A stretch of 54,214 nucleotides of DNA from a virus. The position numbers and the translations under genes are program-made. This document shows positions 16,545 through 26,115 of the stretch, in pieces (within the stretch, counting starts at the first letter, position 1; each line of letters opens with the position of its first letter). The notes under the pieces were generated by a model, which saw only the letters and a list, made by a program, of their open reading frames with translations, had not been told where the DNA came from and made no database searches. The DNA lies in IMG/VR virus record IMGVR_UViG_3300047554_000765, positions 1 through 54,214 of that record, one strand, 5' to 3'.

Positions 16545-17300
16545 ATGAAACTCTTTATCGGTACTCCGATGTATGGCGGAAACTGTAAAACAGCTTACGT
16601 TCAAAGTCTTCTTGATTTAATTTTGAAGTTAAAAGAGATAGATGGCTACGAGGTCGAGTGGAATTTTATTTACAACGAAAGTTTAATTACTCGAGCTAGA
16701 AATACTATTGTTGACAACTTTTTAAACTCTGACGCTGATGCTCTTCTATTTATTGATAGTGATCATGGGTTTTCTCATATTGATATCATCAAAATGATCA
16801 ATTCTGGTAAAGACTTAATTGGTGCGGTGTATCCTATGAAATCTTTGAATTGGGATAGAGCTATAGAAGCTGCAAATCTTGGTTACTCTGATATTGAACA
16901 CTACAGTGGGCATTTTGCAACTAACTTACTGCCAGGAACCGTGGACTTTAATATCCTAGAGCCACTAGAAGTAGCTGCAGTTGGCACCGGAATGATGTTT
17001 ATTACTAGAAAAGTCTTTGAAGAGATGGCTCCTCATTGCCAAACGTATGCAAGGCATTCTCAGGGGAGCGGTTTAATATCTTTTACTGATGAGCCCTACA
17101 CTGAATTTTTCAAAACAAGTATTGATGAGCGCGGAGTTCTCTTATCCGAAGACTATGAATTCTGTCGTATGTGGCGATCCCTAGGAAACGCTGTTTATGC
17201 AGCTCCATGGGTTACTATTACCCATGCCGGGGAATACGTATTCACTGGAAGCTTTGCTAGAACTTTGATGTATCTAAGCGATAAAGAAAAAAAGCATTAA
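16545..17300 (+). CDS. GT2-like glycosyltransferase
   Basis: A 251-residue GT-A-fold protein. The core is visible as FIGTPMYGG at the N-terminus, then RARNTIVDNFL and the metal-binding DSDHGF (FIDSDHGF, about residues 74-81). SEDYEFCRMWRSLG and a His near the C-terminus (ITHAGEY) follow. Related phage proteins occur next to structural genes. AAGGAC precedes the ATG, and the stop overlaps the convergent gene at 17297 by four bases. It is transcribed with primase, but its substrate could be the adjacent fibre proteins or host glycans. Confidence 0.82.
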   Translation: MKLFIGTPMYGGNCKTAYVQSLLDLILKLKEIDGYEVEWNFIYNESLITRARNTIVDNFLNSDADALLFIDSDHGFSHIDIIKMINSGKDLIGAVYPMKSLNWDRAIEAANLGYSDIEHYSGHFATNLLPGTVDFNILEPLEVAAVGTGMMFITRKVFEEMAPHCQTYARHSQGSGLISFTDEPYTEFFKTSIDERGVLLSEDYEFCRMWRSLGNAVYAAPWVTITHAGEYVFTGSFARTLMYLSDKEKKH

Positions 17301-17611
17301 TCTATTCTAGAAATAAGATCTTCTAGGGTTACTGGTGGAAGTGGATTATTTTCTCTTGTATCTGGAGTAGTAAAATTGTCTGAAACAAATTGAATTGCCT
17401 GTTCTGCAGTTAAAGGTATAAAATCCCATTGAGATAGATCTACTGCGGTTAAATCAACGTATAGTTTTCCTAAAATCATATGAACAGAATTAAATATCCC
17501 GCTATAGATTGGTTCAGCGGAGCCTCCAGAATCAATGACTACTTGCTCTGGTCCTAAATAATATTTACCATCTTCTGTAGTAAGATTCCAAAGTCCGTAG
17601 CTCTTATTCAA
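17297..17611 (-). CDS. Fibre-cassette small protein, copy A
   Basis: A 104-residue protein of unknown function. It is a paralogue of the 103-residue protein at 20817-21128: both begin with a Tyr-Gly-x-Trp-Asn-Leu block, have a Gly-Pro-Glu-(Gln/Glu) motif, and share WxFxx(L/I)(T/S)xE(Q/E)A. In both fibre cassettes it accompanies a beta-propeller gene and an approximately 178-residue coiled-coil gene. It overlaps its upstream neighbour by 8 bases. Role as a fibre accessory or chaperone is inference from position. Confidence 0.8.
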   Translation of the reverse strand: MNKSYGLWNLTTEDGKYYLGPEQVVIDSGGSAEPIYSGIFNSVHMILGKLYVDLTAVDLSQWDFIPLTAEQAIQFVSDNFTTPDTRENNPLPPVTLEDLISRID

Positions 17612-18143
17612 TTTCTTTCCCGCCTAATGTAGGTAGTTCATAATTTTCTAAAAAAGTTTCGAGCTTTCCTATTTGCTTCACTGCGTCTAGCTGAGCCATG
17701 TCAACATAGCCTTGGCCAATTGCTTGCAGTCCAGCTTGTCTAAATAGACGTTTCTCCCAGTATTCGGGCTGAGCGTCTTCGATCTCCTGCCTAGTGTATT
17801 TGTGGCTAAAGGAGTTGTAGATGTCAATTAATATCTCGAGCTCCCGCTGAGCCCCATACATTGACAAAGCTTTTTGTCTTAAAGAAATTTGTAGTTTTTC
17901 AGCTTCGATGTGATCAATCTCGTCACTAGATTCTTTTAGTCGGTCAATAAAAATTGATGTTTTTCTGATTTCTAGTTTTGCCAGCTCCATGGACGTGATC
18001 AGCTCGTTTATTTCTAAGCAAACTTGTAAATACTGCATCTCCACTGTGTCATGTTGCCCTACTACAAATTTTTCTAGTTGAAATCTAGATCTAGACTGTT
18101 GTATTTCAGAGATACTAGAAAGAATTTCGTCTATTGCCGTCAT
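17604..18143 (-). CDS. Fibre-cassette coiled-coil protein, copy A
   Basis: A 179-residue, largely helical protein with heptad-like regions. It is a paralogue of the 177-residue protein at 20276-20809. Shared blocks are EIQQ(S/A)RS, F(V)VGQH-x-T-x-EMQY, SQREL/AQRELE and KYTR-x-EIE-x-x-Q-x-EYW. The conserved GQH motif near residue 28 is the most distinctive. Position immediately after a fibre-tip-like propeller protein in both cassettes suggests a fibre assembly chaperone or attachment factor. No family name can be given. Confidence 0.8.
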   Translation of the reverse strand: MTAIDEILSSISEIQQSRSRFQLEKFVVGQHDTVEMQYLQVCLEINELITSMELAKLEIRKTSIFIDRLKESSDEIDHIEAEKLQISLRQKALSMYGAQRELEILIDIYNSFSHKYTRQEIEDAQPEYWEKRLFRQAGLQAIGQGYVDMAQLDAVKQIGKLETFLENYELPTLGGKEIE

Positions 18144-19078
18144 TAGTTTCCTATCGAAGATGTAAGTGGGCCAACAAAGTCGTCCCTCTGTGGCATAGCG
18201 CCTATGTCAGATATGGTGTCGTTTACAAAGCTTATTTTTTTAATTGTGTCATAGTTCATAGAACCAACTATATATCCTGCAACGGCATAGTTAGAAAATT
18301 GGTTTGGATATGAACCATTAAAATATAAATTTGATGTTGTTGTACTTATTGTATCTGTACTAAAAGGCCACTTCCAATAATTTCCTATGCCTTGCATTGA
18401 CGTAGGTGATGTTTGATAAAATCCTCCAGCAACATACCCTGCTGTACCAGAATTTGAAAAGCCGTTTTGTGCTTCAGTAACTGCTAAAGGGAGATAAAAT
18501 GTACTTCTTGTTTCGTTAGAGTATGGCATTTTATCTATATTTGAGTACGGTGTTGTATATGGGTTTCCGTAGGTCTCTCCACCAGCCGAGTACATAGCTA
18601 CGGCATTATTGTTAATGCTGGCTACATGTGCCCTGGCTTGGCTTAATGTGGTTGACATGGAAGAGGCAGATTCAGAAGTGAAGGAAAATTTATCAATTGA
18701 CGCTAAATACCCCCCATAATATCCACCTGCTGTATATCCTGCAACTCCGTTATTGGAGGCTCTAGATGGACTAGTTCTTCCAAGAGTAGGAAATGTTCCT
18801 GAAAAAGACATTTCGGTATTAGTTTGTAAATTTATTTTGGTGATTGAAGATAAAAAATCTGTAGCATACCCTTGACCAAAGTATCCCATTTGGCTAGTTA
18901 TGTTTGCCAAAGCAGATCTTCCATACCTAGGCTGAGACAAAGTTTGAGGTAAAATTACGATGGTTTCAGTGGCGAAATAAAACTTTTGCATTGTTGTCTG
19001 GTAGGTTCTACCACCGACCATTAAAGATCCATCTCTGGAAATTCTTTTATTTACACTAAACCGAGCCACGCCTAGCAT
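18143..19078 (-). CDS. Kelch-like beta-propeller fibre protein, copy A
   Basis: A 311-residue protein built of degenerate repeats of about 45-50 residues. Each has the pattern (A)GY-x-x-GG ... I-x-K-(I/F)-x-(Y/F) ... (S/T)ST. Examples are AGYTAGGYYGG, AGYVAGGFYQT and AGYIVGSMNY. The repeat form resembles Kelch/galactose-oxidase beta propellers. Its start overlaps the stop of the collagen-like gene upstream, as happens with the second copy at 21140. A receptor-binding tip carried on a collagen-like stalk is a reasonable inference. Confidence 0.75.
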   Translation of the reverse strand: MLGVARFSVNKRISRDGSLMVGGRTYQTTMQKFYFATETIVILPQTLSQPRYGRSALANITSQMGYFGQGYATDFLSSITKINLQTNTEMSFSGTFPTLGRTSPSRASNNGVAGYTAGGYYGGYLASIDKFSFTSESASSMSTTLSQARAHVASINNNAVAMYSAGGETYGNPYTTPYSNIDKMPYSNETRSTFYLPLAVTEAQNGFSNSGTAGYVAGGFYQTSPTSMQGIGNYWKWPFSTDTISTTTSNLYFNGSYPNQFSNYAVAGYIVGSMNYDTIKKISFVNDTISDIGAMPQRDDFVGPLTSSIGN

Positions 19079-20190
19079 TATGCAATCGCCAAATCTCCGA
19101 ATACTCGGTATTGTCCTGAAGAAATTCGCACAATAGTTGCAATTGAATAACGCGTTCTAGTTTTTAACACCCCGGCGTCTGTTCCAGCTCCGCTAAGGGT
19201 TACTCCAGAACCAGACAGGGTTATCTGTCCAGTGTTATCTTGCAAAATAGTTATAGATTGACCGTCTGTCAATACATCAGTAACTGTTAGGGTAATTGAA
19301 GAAGTAGAAGTAAATACAAGTAACGCTCCGTTATTTCCAGAGCTTGTGGTGTGCGTGGTTCCGGATATGGTTGTAACTGTGGTCTGAGCCTGAGATGTAT
19401 TGATACTTATGCTGCTTTGATTTATTGCTACAGTCTGGGTGCCAGAATCATATGTCACTGGACTAGTTGCAGTAACCACTCCAGTTGCACCAGTTGGTCC
19501 AGTCGCCCCGCTTGCACCTGTAGGGCCTGTAACACTTGGACCTGTAGCACCTGTGTTTCCTGTAATCCCTGTAGGGCCTGTAGGGCCAACCACGCCCTGA
19601 GAACCAGTTGGTCCTGTTACGCCTTGCGCACCCTGTGCACCTGTTGGGCCGACTGCTCCCTGTTCTCCTTGGGCTCCGGTCGGACCTGTCACTCCTTGGA
19701 TACCCTGGATACCTTGAACACCTTGGGCACCCGTAGGGCCTACTACACCCTGTTCACCTTGAATCCCTGTTGGGCCAGTTGGACCATCAATACCCTGATC
19801 ACCTTGTGGCCCTGTAGGTCCAACTTCTCCCTGCGGTCCTGTAGCGCCAGTATTTCCCTGAATACCCTGTACACCCTGTACACCCTGAGTACCTTGAATA
19901 CCCTGAGGCCCCGTAGGACCGACTTCTCCTTGGTCCCCTTGATTACCTTGGGTACCAGTAGGACCTGTAGGTCCGACAACCCCCTGCTCCCCTTGAGAAC
20001 CAGTAGGTCCGGTGGCACCAATTCCGGTGGGGCCTGTAGCCCCGACCTCTCCCGTGCTTCCAGTAGGGCCAGTAGGGCCGATTATGCCTTCTCTAACTAC
20101 AGTCCAAGTACTGCCGTCCCACACCCAGCGGGTTTCGGCAGCTACAAACTCGTCATTTACTGACGGATTGTCTGGAAAGTTAATGGCCAT
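19078..20190 (-). CDS. Collagen-like fibre protein, copy A
   Basis: A 370-residue protein with three parts. Residues 1-36 are a short head ([21 protein letters not shown]). About 38-240 are nearly unbroken Gly-X-Y triplets dominated by GPT, GAT, GPQ and GVQ, broken only by single-residue slips. The last 130 residues are a Ser/Thr/Gly-rich beta domain ending in YRVFGDLA, probably the trimerisation domain. Such proteins form triple-helical stalks in phage tail fibres. Pro is mostly in X and Thr in Y position, the GPT pattern of Bacillus BclA, where Thr is glycosylated and prolines can be hydroxylated. Confidence 0.93.
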   Translation of the reverse strand: MAINFPDNPSVNDEFVAAETRWVWDGSTWTVVREGIIGPTGPTGSTGEVGATGPTGIGATGPTGSQGEQGVVGPTGPTGTQGNQGDQGEVGPTGPQGIQGTQGVQGVQGIQGNTGATGPQGEVGPTGPQGDQGIDGPTGPTGIQGEQGVVGPTGAQGVQGIQGIQGVTGPTGAQGEQGAVGPTGAQGAQGVTGPTGSQGVVGPTGPTGITGNTGATGPSVTGPTGASGATGPTGATGVVTATSPVTYDSGTQTVAINQSSISINTSQAQTTVTTISGTTHTTSSGNNGALLVFTSTSSITLTVTDVLTDGQSITILQDNTGQITLSGSGVTLSGAGTDAGVLKTRTRYSIATIVRISSGQYRVFGDLAIA

Positions 20191-20218
20191 TTTTAATCCT
20201 AAGCTATCTCAAACAACA

Positions 20219-20224
20219 ATTTTA
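20219..20224 (-). promoter_or_regulatory. Extended -10 promoter for the collagen-like gene A
   Basis: On the - strand the sequence TGG-TAAAAT (TAAAAT at 20224-20219) forms an extended -10. The start near 20212 would leave about 22 bases of leader with AGGA before the ATG at 20190. No good -35 is seen. The rest of 20191-20275 has no other feature. Confidence 0.45.
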
Positions 20225-20275
20225 CCATACGATCTCTAGTAACTAAAAGCTCTATAAACCAGAAAAATCTTGATA

Positions 20276-20809
20276 TTAACCCTCTAGTTCGTCTGGTTTT
20301 TTTGGAGAAACATTGGATACAAAATCCTCTAAAATACCAATCTGATCCATGGTCCCTAGGTGGGTAGGGTTTACGGATCCTGCCAATGCCTGCATCTCTA
20401 CGTCATGAGTTAGACGAGCTCTCCAATACTCGGCTTGTCCAGCTTCTATTTCAGCGCGAGTATATTTTTTGGGTGCCGACTCCCATAGGCTATATAGGTG
20501 CTCCAGCTCTCGCTGGCTCCCGGCTATGGCGTTTTTAGTCTGCTGCACACTAAGCTCTAGTTTAAGCGCCTCTAATAGTGATATATCGTCGCCAATTTTT
20601 CGTAAATCTTTGATTTTTAGTTCTTGTATTTGAACGTCTATTAGTGCAGTTTTGTGTTTATACAACATATCATTAAGCTCTAAAAGCAACTGATAGTACT
20701 GCATTTCTGGGGTGTGGTGTTGTCCGACAACAAAATAATTTATTTGAAAATTTGAACGTGCTTGCTGTATTTCAGTAATTGCTTCATCAAGGTTTTTGTC
20801 GTTTATCAT
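20276..20809 (-). CDS. Fibre-cassette coiled-coil protein, copy B
   Basis: A 177-residue helical protein, paralogous to 17604-18143. It keeps EIQQARS, FVVGQHHTPEMQYYQ, GSQRELEHL and KYTRAEIEAGQAEYW, while the C-terminal 30 residues differ. In this cassette it lies downstream of the approximately 103-residue protein, the reverse of the order in copy A. Its role is unknown, and fibre assembly is inferred from context. Confidence 0.8.
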   Translation of the reverse strand: MINDKNLDEAITEIQQARSNFQINYFVVGQHHTPEMQYYQLLLELNDMLYKHKTALIDVQIQELKIKDLRKIGDDISLLEALKLELSVQQTKNAIAGSQRELEHLYSLWESAPKKYTRAEIEAGQAEYWRARLTHDVEMQALAGSVNPTHLGTMDQIGILEDFVSNVSPKKPDELEG

Positions 20810-20816
20810 TGTTCTC

Positions 20817-21128
20817 CTAATCCAAATTTTCTAATGCCATGTTTAAGGTATATTCCTTTATACCCCTATCAGTGTCCTCGGGAGTGTAGATGAATGTGCT
20901 CTCTATTAGACTTGCGGCCTCTTCTTTAGAGATCTCTGTAAAGTTCCATGCCTCTAAATTCTCTGGTATTGCACTTAGTTTACCGACAATTAGTCCGCCA
21001 TTCTCTGGCATCCCTATAGACCATACTGGATATATTTCTATTCCTTGTAGTCTGATTGCTTCTTCTGGTCCAGTGCCAGAATTGACGTTCTCACTGAAGT
21101 TAAGATTCCAAGTTCCGTATACAGTCAT
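20817..21128 (-). CDS. Fibre-cassette small protein, copy B
   Basis: A 103-residue protein, paralogue of 17297-17611 (YGTWNLNF, GPEEAIRLQG, AWNFTEISKEEA). The two copies share only their framework residues, so the duplication is old or under strong diversifying pressure. It starts 11 bases after the propeller stop on the - strand. No known domain is recognised. Confidence 0.8.
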   Translation of the reverse strand: MTVYGTWNLNFSENVNSGTGPEEAIRLQGIEIYPVWSIGMPENGGLIVGKLSAIPENLEAWNFTEISKEEAASLIESTFIYTPEDTDRGIKEYTLNMALENLD

Positions 21129-21139
21129 ATATTTCCTAA

Positions 21140-22051
21140 CTAAATAGAGTTAGATACTCCTATGCCAAACGCTATCAAGGTGCTCATTGTGCTTGCATTG
21201 GTCGAGACACTATCATTTGAGTAATTTATTTTTACAATTGTATTAAGTCCAGCATAGTTGCTCGGTGCATTACATCCACCAGCAAAATACCCGGCTACTC
21301 CCTGCTTATGAAAGCCTGACACTGCCCAGCGGCCTTCTGGCATGGTAGCGCCCAATGTGCTTCGTGAGTCGGTGGAATATGTTATTTTCTCGAAAATATT
21401 TGTACCATAAGTAGTAACATCTACGAATCCACCACCAATATATCCAGCGGTACCAGAGTTAGATGCTCCAGTAGCATATCCTCGCCCTACTGATAAGGCC
21501 GCTCCAAGTGTTGATCTACTATCATTAGAGAAAGCAATTTTATCCGTAGAGGTTTTTGCATTATCACCAGCTGCAGCATAAGCCGCGACACCCTGATTTC
21601 CAAAACCAGCACTACCGTATTTCGCTACGCTTAGACCTGTACCTAGGGTTGTTCTAGTGTCTGTTGAATAAGTAAATTTGTCAACAGTGGTGGCTGGGGT
21701 GTCTCCACCCATAGCGTATCCAAATGATCCAGAGTTGGAGGCTCCAGCAGACGATCCTCTGCTTGTTGATAACACTGGAGCTGAAGCAGCCTTAGTGTCA
21801 CTTTCAAACAGTATCTTTTCTCCAGATCCGCCGTTCATTAGGTAGCCAGCGACGTTAGCATTACCTAGCCCGGTTCCCATGTTACCGCCAGTAGATCTAC
21901 TCCAAGACAAGGCTGATACTACTTCCGTAGAGTAAACCATTTTATGTGCGGTAGTTGTGTCTCTTCCTGTTACATATCCTCCAGGTAAAAGCTCTACTTT
22001 TGACATTAATCCAAAAGCCTTAGCTCCACCGAAACGAGTGAGTAGTGGCAT
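21140..22051 (-). CDS. Kelch-like beta-propeller fibre protein, copy B
   Basis: A 303-residue protein with five or six clear repeats of about 47 residues. The unit is best seen as (I/F)xYSxDSRSTLGAxLSxGR...G-x-SNSGTAGY-x-x-GG (for example YSTDTRTTLGTGLSVAK and FSNDSRSTLGAALSVGR). The repeats are much more regular than in copy A, which suggests recent homogenisation. As in copy A, it directly follows a collagen-like stalk gene. It is a plausible receptor-binding propeller. Enzyme activity is not indicated. Confidence 0.78.
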   Translation of the reverse strand: MPLLTRFGGAKAFGLMSKVELLPGGYVTGRDTTTAHKMVYSTEVVSALSWSRSTGGNMGTGLGNANVAGYLMNGGSGEKILFESDTKAASAPVLSTSRGSSAGASNSGSFGYAMGGDTPATTVDKFTYSTDTRTTLGTGLSVAKYGSAGFGNQGVAAYAAAGDNAKTSTDKIAFSNDSRSTLGAALSVGRGYATGASNSGTAGYIGGGFVDVTTYGTNIFEKITYSTDSRSTLGATMPEGRWAVSGFHKQGVAGYFAGGCNAPSNYAGLNTIVKINYSNDSVSTNASTMSTLIAFGIGVSNSI

Positions 22052-22060
22052 ACGTTACCC

Positions 22061-25000
22061 CTAAGCAAACTTAGTCTGAGATGCCAGAACTGTATAAGTT
22101 GATGATGCTGTTTTTAAAATTGCAAAAGAGTAAACATCAATAGAGTTTGCATTTCCGCTAGTAGGGGCGGTTCCTCCTTGCCATTTAGGTGTAATCGAAG
22201 ATCCGTCAATTTGAAAAGCAGTTGGATAGTAGGCCGTAGACCCATTTGTGATCATAACGGTGAGTGTTACTGTTTTTCCTACTGGAAGACGACTATCTAA
22301 AGTTTTAGCATCTGTCCATGAAATATTGAGTGTTCCATTTGACGTCGCATTGGATGTCAAATATATAACTTGACCTCCAGCTCCAGTATTTGACACTTGC
22401 GCGTTATAACCAGCAAAAGCGGTAGCAGTTATGTACGCGGCTTCAAACATATTTCCGTTTAGTAACGATAACCCAGTGAATTCAGTGTATGAAAGCCCAG
22501 AGTTGGTTTCACTTATAATAGGCGTTAGTAGCGTTTTATTGCTTAATGTTTCTACACCCAAAAGTGATGCTTTATCGCCTAACTGAGTCTGAATACTTGA
22601 TGTAACACCATCTACATAGTTCAACTCGGTTGTACTTAGGGTTGCACCGTCTAGGATATTCAGCTCACTGGCAGATGCGGTGACGCCGCTTATTCCCGGG
22701 CCAGTAGGGCCAGTAGGGCCAGTTGCACCAGTATTTCCAGTGAGTCCCGTAGCACCAGTTGGACCAGTTGGACCTTGTACACCTTGAGAACCAGTCATAC
22801 CTGTGGGGCCAGTGGGTCCTGACACGGTCGAGTCAGCGCCCGTAGCGCCCGTGGGTCCAGTAGCCCCGATGTCGCCAGTTGCACCTGTAGGACCTGTAGG
22901 ACCAATATCACCTTGAGCACCTGTGGATCCGACATCTCCAGTTGATCCTGTTGGTCCTGTTGCCCCGCCGTCTGCTACTGGAGTCCAAGACGCATTTACT
23001 GCTCCTGGGGTTGGTGGGTAACCTGGATTATTTGGGTTACCAGTACGGTAGTAGAAGCCACCACTATAAGAAACTGCGTCCCCGTAGCCATAGTCTGCAC
23101 CATTATCATATGCTCCAACAAATGTCCAAGGTTGAGGCCCTGTAGCACCAGTAGGACCCGTGGCTCCTATTTCGCCTGCAACACCTGTAGGACCAGTCGG
23201 TCCGCTTTGAGGACTTACAAACTCATATAGGCTATCTGCAGCATTCCAAGCGAGAACATAACCATCTTGCTTGCCGACCATAGTAACGTCATGAATTTCA
23301 TTTAGCTCGTAGCCGTTTTGGACCTTAACAAAAATCTCACCGTTATTTTGCTGGACACGAGTTACGATTCCAATAAAAACTAGATGTGCCGGTGCTACTG
23401 GTTTGTTAGTAAGACCATAAATTAGATTACCAGAAGTGCCTAGCCACACGGGGTCTCCGGCGGTTGCAGCTGAGGTGTCAAGTCCGGCTAGTAAGCCTTC
23501 AGCAATAACTTTTACTATGTCATTAGTAATTCCACTTGTTTCCAGCAGACCTAGGGTCTTTGAGGAAGTTGCTTCTGTAGCATTACTCGCCTTAGAGACA
23601 ATCATATTGGTACCGTCTGCACTAGAGACATATACAACTTGCCCCTTGCTGATTGACTCTCCGAGTTTTACATCGTGTTTTATCTGAGACGTGTAATTAT
23701 CAATCCACTCGGTGTTGTAGTCAACTCCATCAATCTTTGCAAGAATTTGACCTTCTGTACCGCCTGCAGCTATTCCTTCTCCAGTTGCACCAGTTGGTCC
23801 AGTCGCCCCGCTTGCACCTGTAGGTCCAGACGCACCAATTTTAGAGCTTGCCCACTCTACCCAATATCCGTCATAGTAGACATATGTGAGCATATTGGTT
23901 GTATTAAACCAAACATCACCAACATTAATATTTGAGGTCGGGGCTGTGTCTGAAGTATAGAATGATCCTTCTGCACCTGTAGGGCCCGTTGCTCCAGTCT
24001 CGCCAGTAGCACCTGTAGGTCCGGTGTCACCAGTAGTTCCATTAGGTCCGGTCGGCCCTGTATCTCCCTGAACACCCTGATCCCCTTGTACACCTTGAGG
24101 GCCTGTGGGTCCTATGTCTCCTTGAGACCCCTGAGGACCAGTGGGACCTTCAACAGTGGAATCTGCACCTTGAGGGCCGGTTGCACCAGTCGGACCGACC
24201 TCACCTTGTGGGCCAGTAGGTCCCACTTCACCCTGATCACCTTGAGTGCCTTGAATACCCTGCGCCCCAGTTGGTCCTACAGCGCCTTGGGCTCCAGTAG
24301 GCCCTTGAGGACCTACAATTTGCCCAACGTTATCCCAAGTTGTGCCGTTCCAAACATACAAATCTCCATCTGCAGAAACAACCCAAGCGTCATTTACAGA
24401 GTTACCGCTTGATGGCAGGTCACCAACTGTTGCCTTTGTTCCCTTAAGAACAATAGAGACACCTTGATCACCTTGATCACCTTTAGCACCAGTTGGACCC
24501 GTTGCCCCTGTTGGACCCGTTGCCCCTGTTGGACCTACTATACCTATAGGACCAGTTACACCAGTAGGACCGGTTACGCCTTGAATGCCTTGGATACCCT
24601 GTGCACCAGTAGGACCGGTTACGCCTTGAATGCCTTGGGCACCCGTAGGGCCTACTATACCCTGATTACCTTGAATACCTTGGATACCTTGGATACCTTG
24701 GGTACCAGTTGGACCTGCTATACCTTGAGCACCAGTAGGCCCTGTTGGGCCTTTAATACCTTGCGAACCTTGGGTACCAGTTGGACCTGTGGCACCAACG
24801 CTTCCTTGAATACCTTGAGAACCAGTGGGGCCGGTAGCTCCCTGAGCACCTTGAATACCTTGAGAACCTTGAGGGCCGGTTGCGCCAGTTGCTCCCGCTG
24901 GGCCAGTGTCTCCCTGACTACCTTGAGATCCAGTGGGGCCTGTAGGTCCAGCTTCACCTTGAGATCCAGTAGATCCTTGGTCTCCCTGCGATCCGGTTGG

Positions 25001-25684
25001 TCCTGTTACACCACGTAATCCTTGAGTACCTTGTATACCTTGAACACCCTGAGGGCCAGTGGCTCCTATTGCGCCTTGCGCACCCTGTGCCCCCTGTGCG
25101 CCAGTTGGCCCCGTAGCGCCTACGGCACCAGCAGCACCCTGCGAACCTTGAGAACCAGTTGGTCCTGTTACGCCCTGTGCACCCTGTGCGCCCTGTGCAC
25201 CGGTAGGACCTGTTGCACCTAAAGCTCCTGCAATACCTTGACTACCTTGTGCACCAGTCGGGCCTGTTGCCCCGGCAACACCTTGGGTACCAGTTGGGCC
25301 AGCAACATTACTTGCAGCACCAGTTGGGCCTGTTGCCCCTGAGGCACCTTGAGAACCGGTAGGTCCTGTAGCACCAACGGAGCCTTGTGCACCAGTTGGA
25401 CCCGTTGCTCCATCAATACCATCAGATCCGCTAGTGCCTGACGCACCAGTCGGACCAGTAGCACCTACAGCGCCAGTTGCACCGACGGCACCAGTTGGTC
25501 CGGTCACATTGGAAGCTGCACCAGTGGCACCTGTCGCACCAGTTGGTCCCGTAGGTCCGGTAGACCCAAGCTCACCCTGAACACCAGTTGGGCCACCCGC
25601 TGGGCCCGCTGGTCCGGTTGGTCCCGCTGGTCCTTGAACACCAACCGCTTTAATTTCTACATACGCGAAATCGTCAGAAAGCAT
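22061..25684 (-). CDS. Giant collagen-like mosaic fibre protein, copy B
   Basis: A 1207-residue fibre. About 15-406 are Gly-X-Y triplets (GPT, GAT, GSQ, GIQ). Non-collagenous inserts follow, separated by further collagen blocks: a small domain with [18 protein letters not shown] near 420-445, another with [20 protein letters not shown] near 590, and a 190-residue tail-type domain about 640-830. A CBM5/12-like module ([14 protein letters not shown]) lies near 870-890. The C-terminal 200 residues contain two ELN-LDG repeats and a beta domain. Cys is absent from the collagen blocks. It is by far the longest likely hydroxylation substrate in the window. The - strand start follows the Ig-like gene directly. 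Confidence 0.93.
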   Translation of the reverse strand: MLSDDFAYVEIKAVGVQGPAGPTGPAGPAGGPTGVQGELGSTGPTGPTGATGATGAASNVTGPTGAVGATGAVGATGPTGASGTSGSDGIDGATGPTGAQGSVGATGPTGSQGASGATGPTGAASNVAGPTGTQGVAGATGPTGAQGSQGIAGALGATGPTGAQGAQGAQGVTGPTGSQGSQGAAGAVGATGPTGAQGAQGAQGAIGATGPQGVQGIQGTQGLRGVTGPTGSQGDQGSTGSQGEAGPTGPTGSQGSQGDTGPAGATGATGPQGSQGIQGAQGATGPTGSQGIQGSVGATGPTGTQGSQGIKGPTGPTGAQGIAGPTGTQGIQGIQGIQGNQGIVGPTGAQGIQGVTGPTGAQGIQGIQGVTGPTGVTGPIGIVGPTGATGPTGATGPTGAKGDQGDQGVSIVLKGTKATVGDLPSSGNSVNDAWVVSADGDLYVWNGTTWDNVGQIVGPQGPTGAQGAVGPTGAQGIQGTQGDQGEVGPTGPQGEVGPTGATGPQGADSTVEGPTGPQGSQGDIGPTGPQGVQGDQGVQGDTGPTGPNGTTGDTGPTGATGETGATGPTGAEGSFYTSDTAPTSNINVGDVWFNTTNMLTYVYYDGYWVEWASSKIGASGPTGASGATGPTGATGEGIAAGGTEGQILAKIDGVDYNTEWIDNYTSQIKHDVKLGESISKGQVVYVSSADGTNMIVSKASNATEATSSKTLGLLETSGITNDIVKVIAEGLLAGLDTSAATAGDPVWLGTSGNLIYGLTNKPVAPAHLVFIGIVTRVQQNNGEIFVKVQNGYELNEIHDVTMVGKQDGYVLAWNAADSLYEFVSPQSGPTGPTGVAGEIGATGPTGATGPQPWTFVGAYDNGADYGYGDAVSYSGGFYYRTGNPNNPGYPPTPGAVNASWTPVADGGATGPTGSTGDVGSTGAQGDIGPTGPTGATGDIGATGPTGATGADSTVSGPTGPTGMTGSQGVQGPTGPTGATGLTGNTGATGPTGPTGPGISGVTASASELNILDGATLSTTELNYVDGVTSSIQTQLGDKASLLGVETLSNKTLLTPIISETNSGLSYTEFTGLSLLNGNMFEAAYITATAFAGYNAQVSNTGAGGQVIYLTSNATSNGTLNISWTDAKTLDSRLPVGKTVTLTVMITNGSTAYYPTAFQIDGSSITPKWQGGTAPTSGNANSIDVYSFAILKTASSTYTVLASQTKFA

Positions 25685-26046
25685 TATTTAGTTACCTCCG
25701 CGCGAACAGTAAGATTTCCTTGAAGAAGTCTAGTGACTGTTCCAGTTGATGTCTCTTCTAGCTCTAGATCATAGACATAAATGCCAGGAGTCATGGCGGC
25801 TGTTTGAGATGGGTTGATTAAGATGATAACGGATCCTATTGATGCATTTATAGAGAGTCCGTTTGATGGGCTAGTAAGCTCTAAGATGGTGTCTGCGTCT
25901 GGAGTCTTTTCACGAATATCCATGCGGGCTGTGTACCCCGTTAGCGGTACAGCATTTTTTGCAGAACTTTTAAGCGCTATAGATCGATGCAAGGTAGCAC
26001 CCTGATCTACTACTATATCATAAACATTAGTGGTTGCGCAATACAC
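25684..26046 (-). CDS. Ig-like/baseplate-type small structural protein, copy B
   Basis: A 120-residue beta-rich protein, paralogue of 40028-40390. Both share VYDIV/LYNIV-x-x-QG-(A/S)T, GY-(T/K)ARM-(D/Q), and YVYDLEL near the C-terminus with [22 protein letters not shown] at the end. Similar proteins begin fibre operons in other phages and resemble BppU-type N-terminal domains that anchor fibres to a baseplate. The start is GTG with AGAGGA upstream. The stop abuts the start of the collagen giant. Confidence 0.75.
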   Translation of the reverse strand: MYCATTNVYDIVVDQGATLHRSIALKSSAKNAVPLTGYTARMDIREKTPDADTILELTSPSNGLSINASIGSVIILINPSQTAAMTPGIYVYDLELEETSTGTVTRLLQGNLTVRAEVTK

Positions 26047-26079
26047 GGGAATCCTCTGGAGAAAAGGCTAGTCCCTTAT

Positions 26080-26085
26080 ATTTTA
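26080..26085 (-). promoter_or_regulatory. -10 box TAAAAT for fibre cassette B
   Basis: On the - strand CGG-TAAAAT (26085-26080) precedes the GTG at 26046 by a leader of about 27 bases containing AGAGGA. The upstream part of the 69-base gap holds an inverted repeat (CCTAGT...ACTAGG) without a T tract. Weak evidence: no -35. Confidence 0.35.
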
Positions 26086-26115
26086 CCGTATTTAGGGTTT
26101 TCCTAGTTGCCCTGA

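Noticed and set aside
19351-20163. Long + strand open frame opposite the collagen-like gene A
   Set aside because: It is the mirror of GGN-CCN codons in the Gly-X-Y region. The protein is Cys/Thr/Arg nonsense with no domain, and the - strand gene is clear.
24464-25018. + strand open frame rich in Thr/Trp/Cys opposite the giant collagen gene
   Set aside because: Same shadow effect of collagen codons. No start context and no family.
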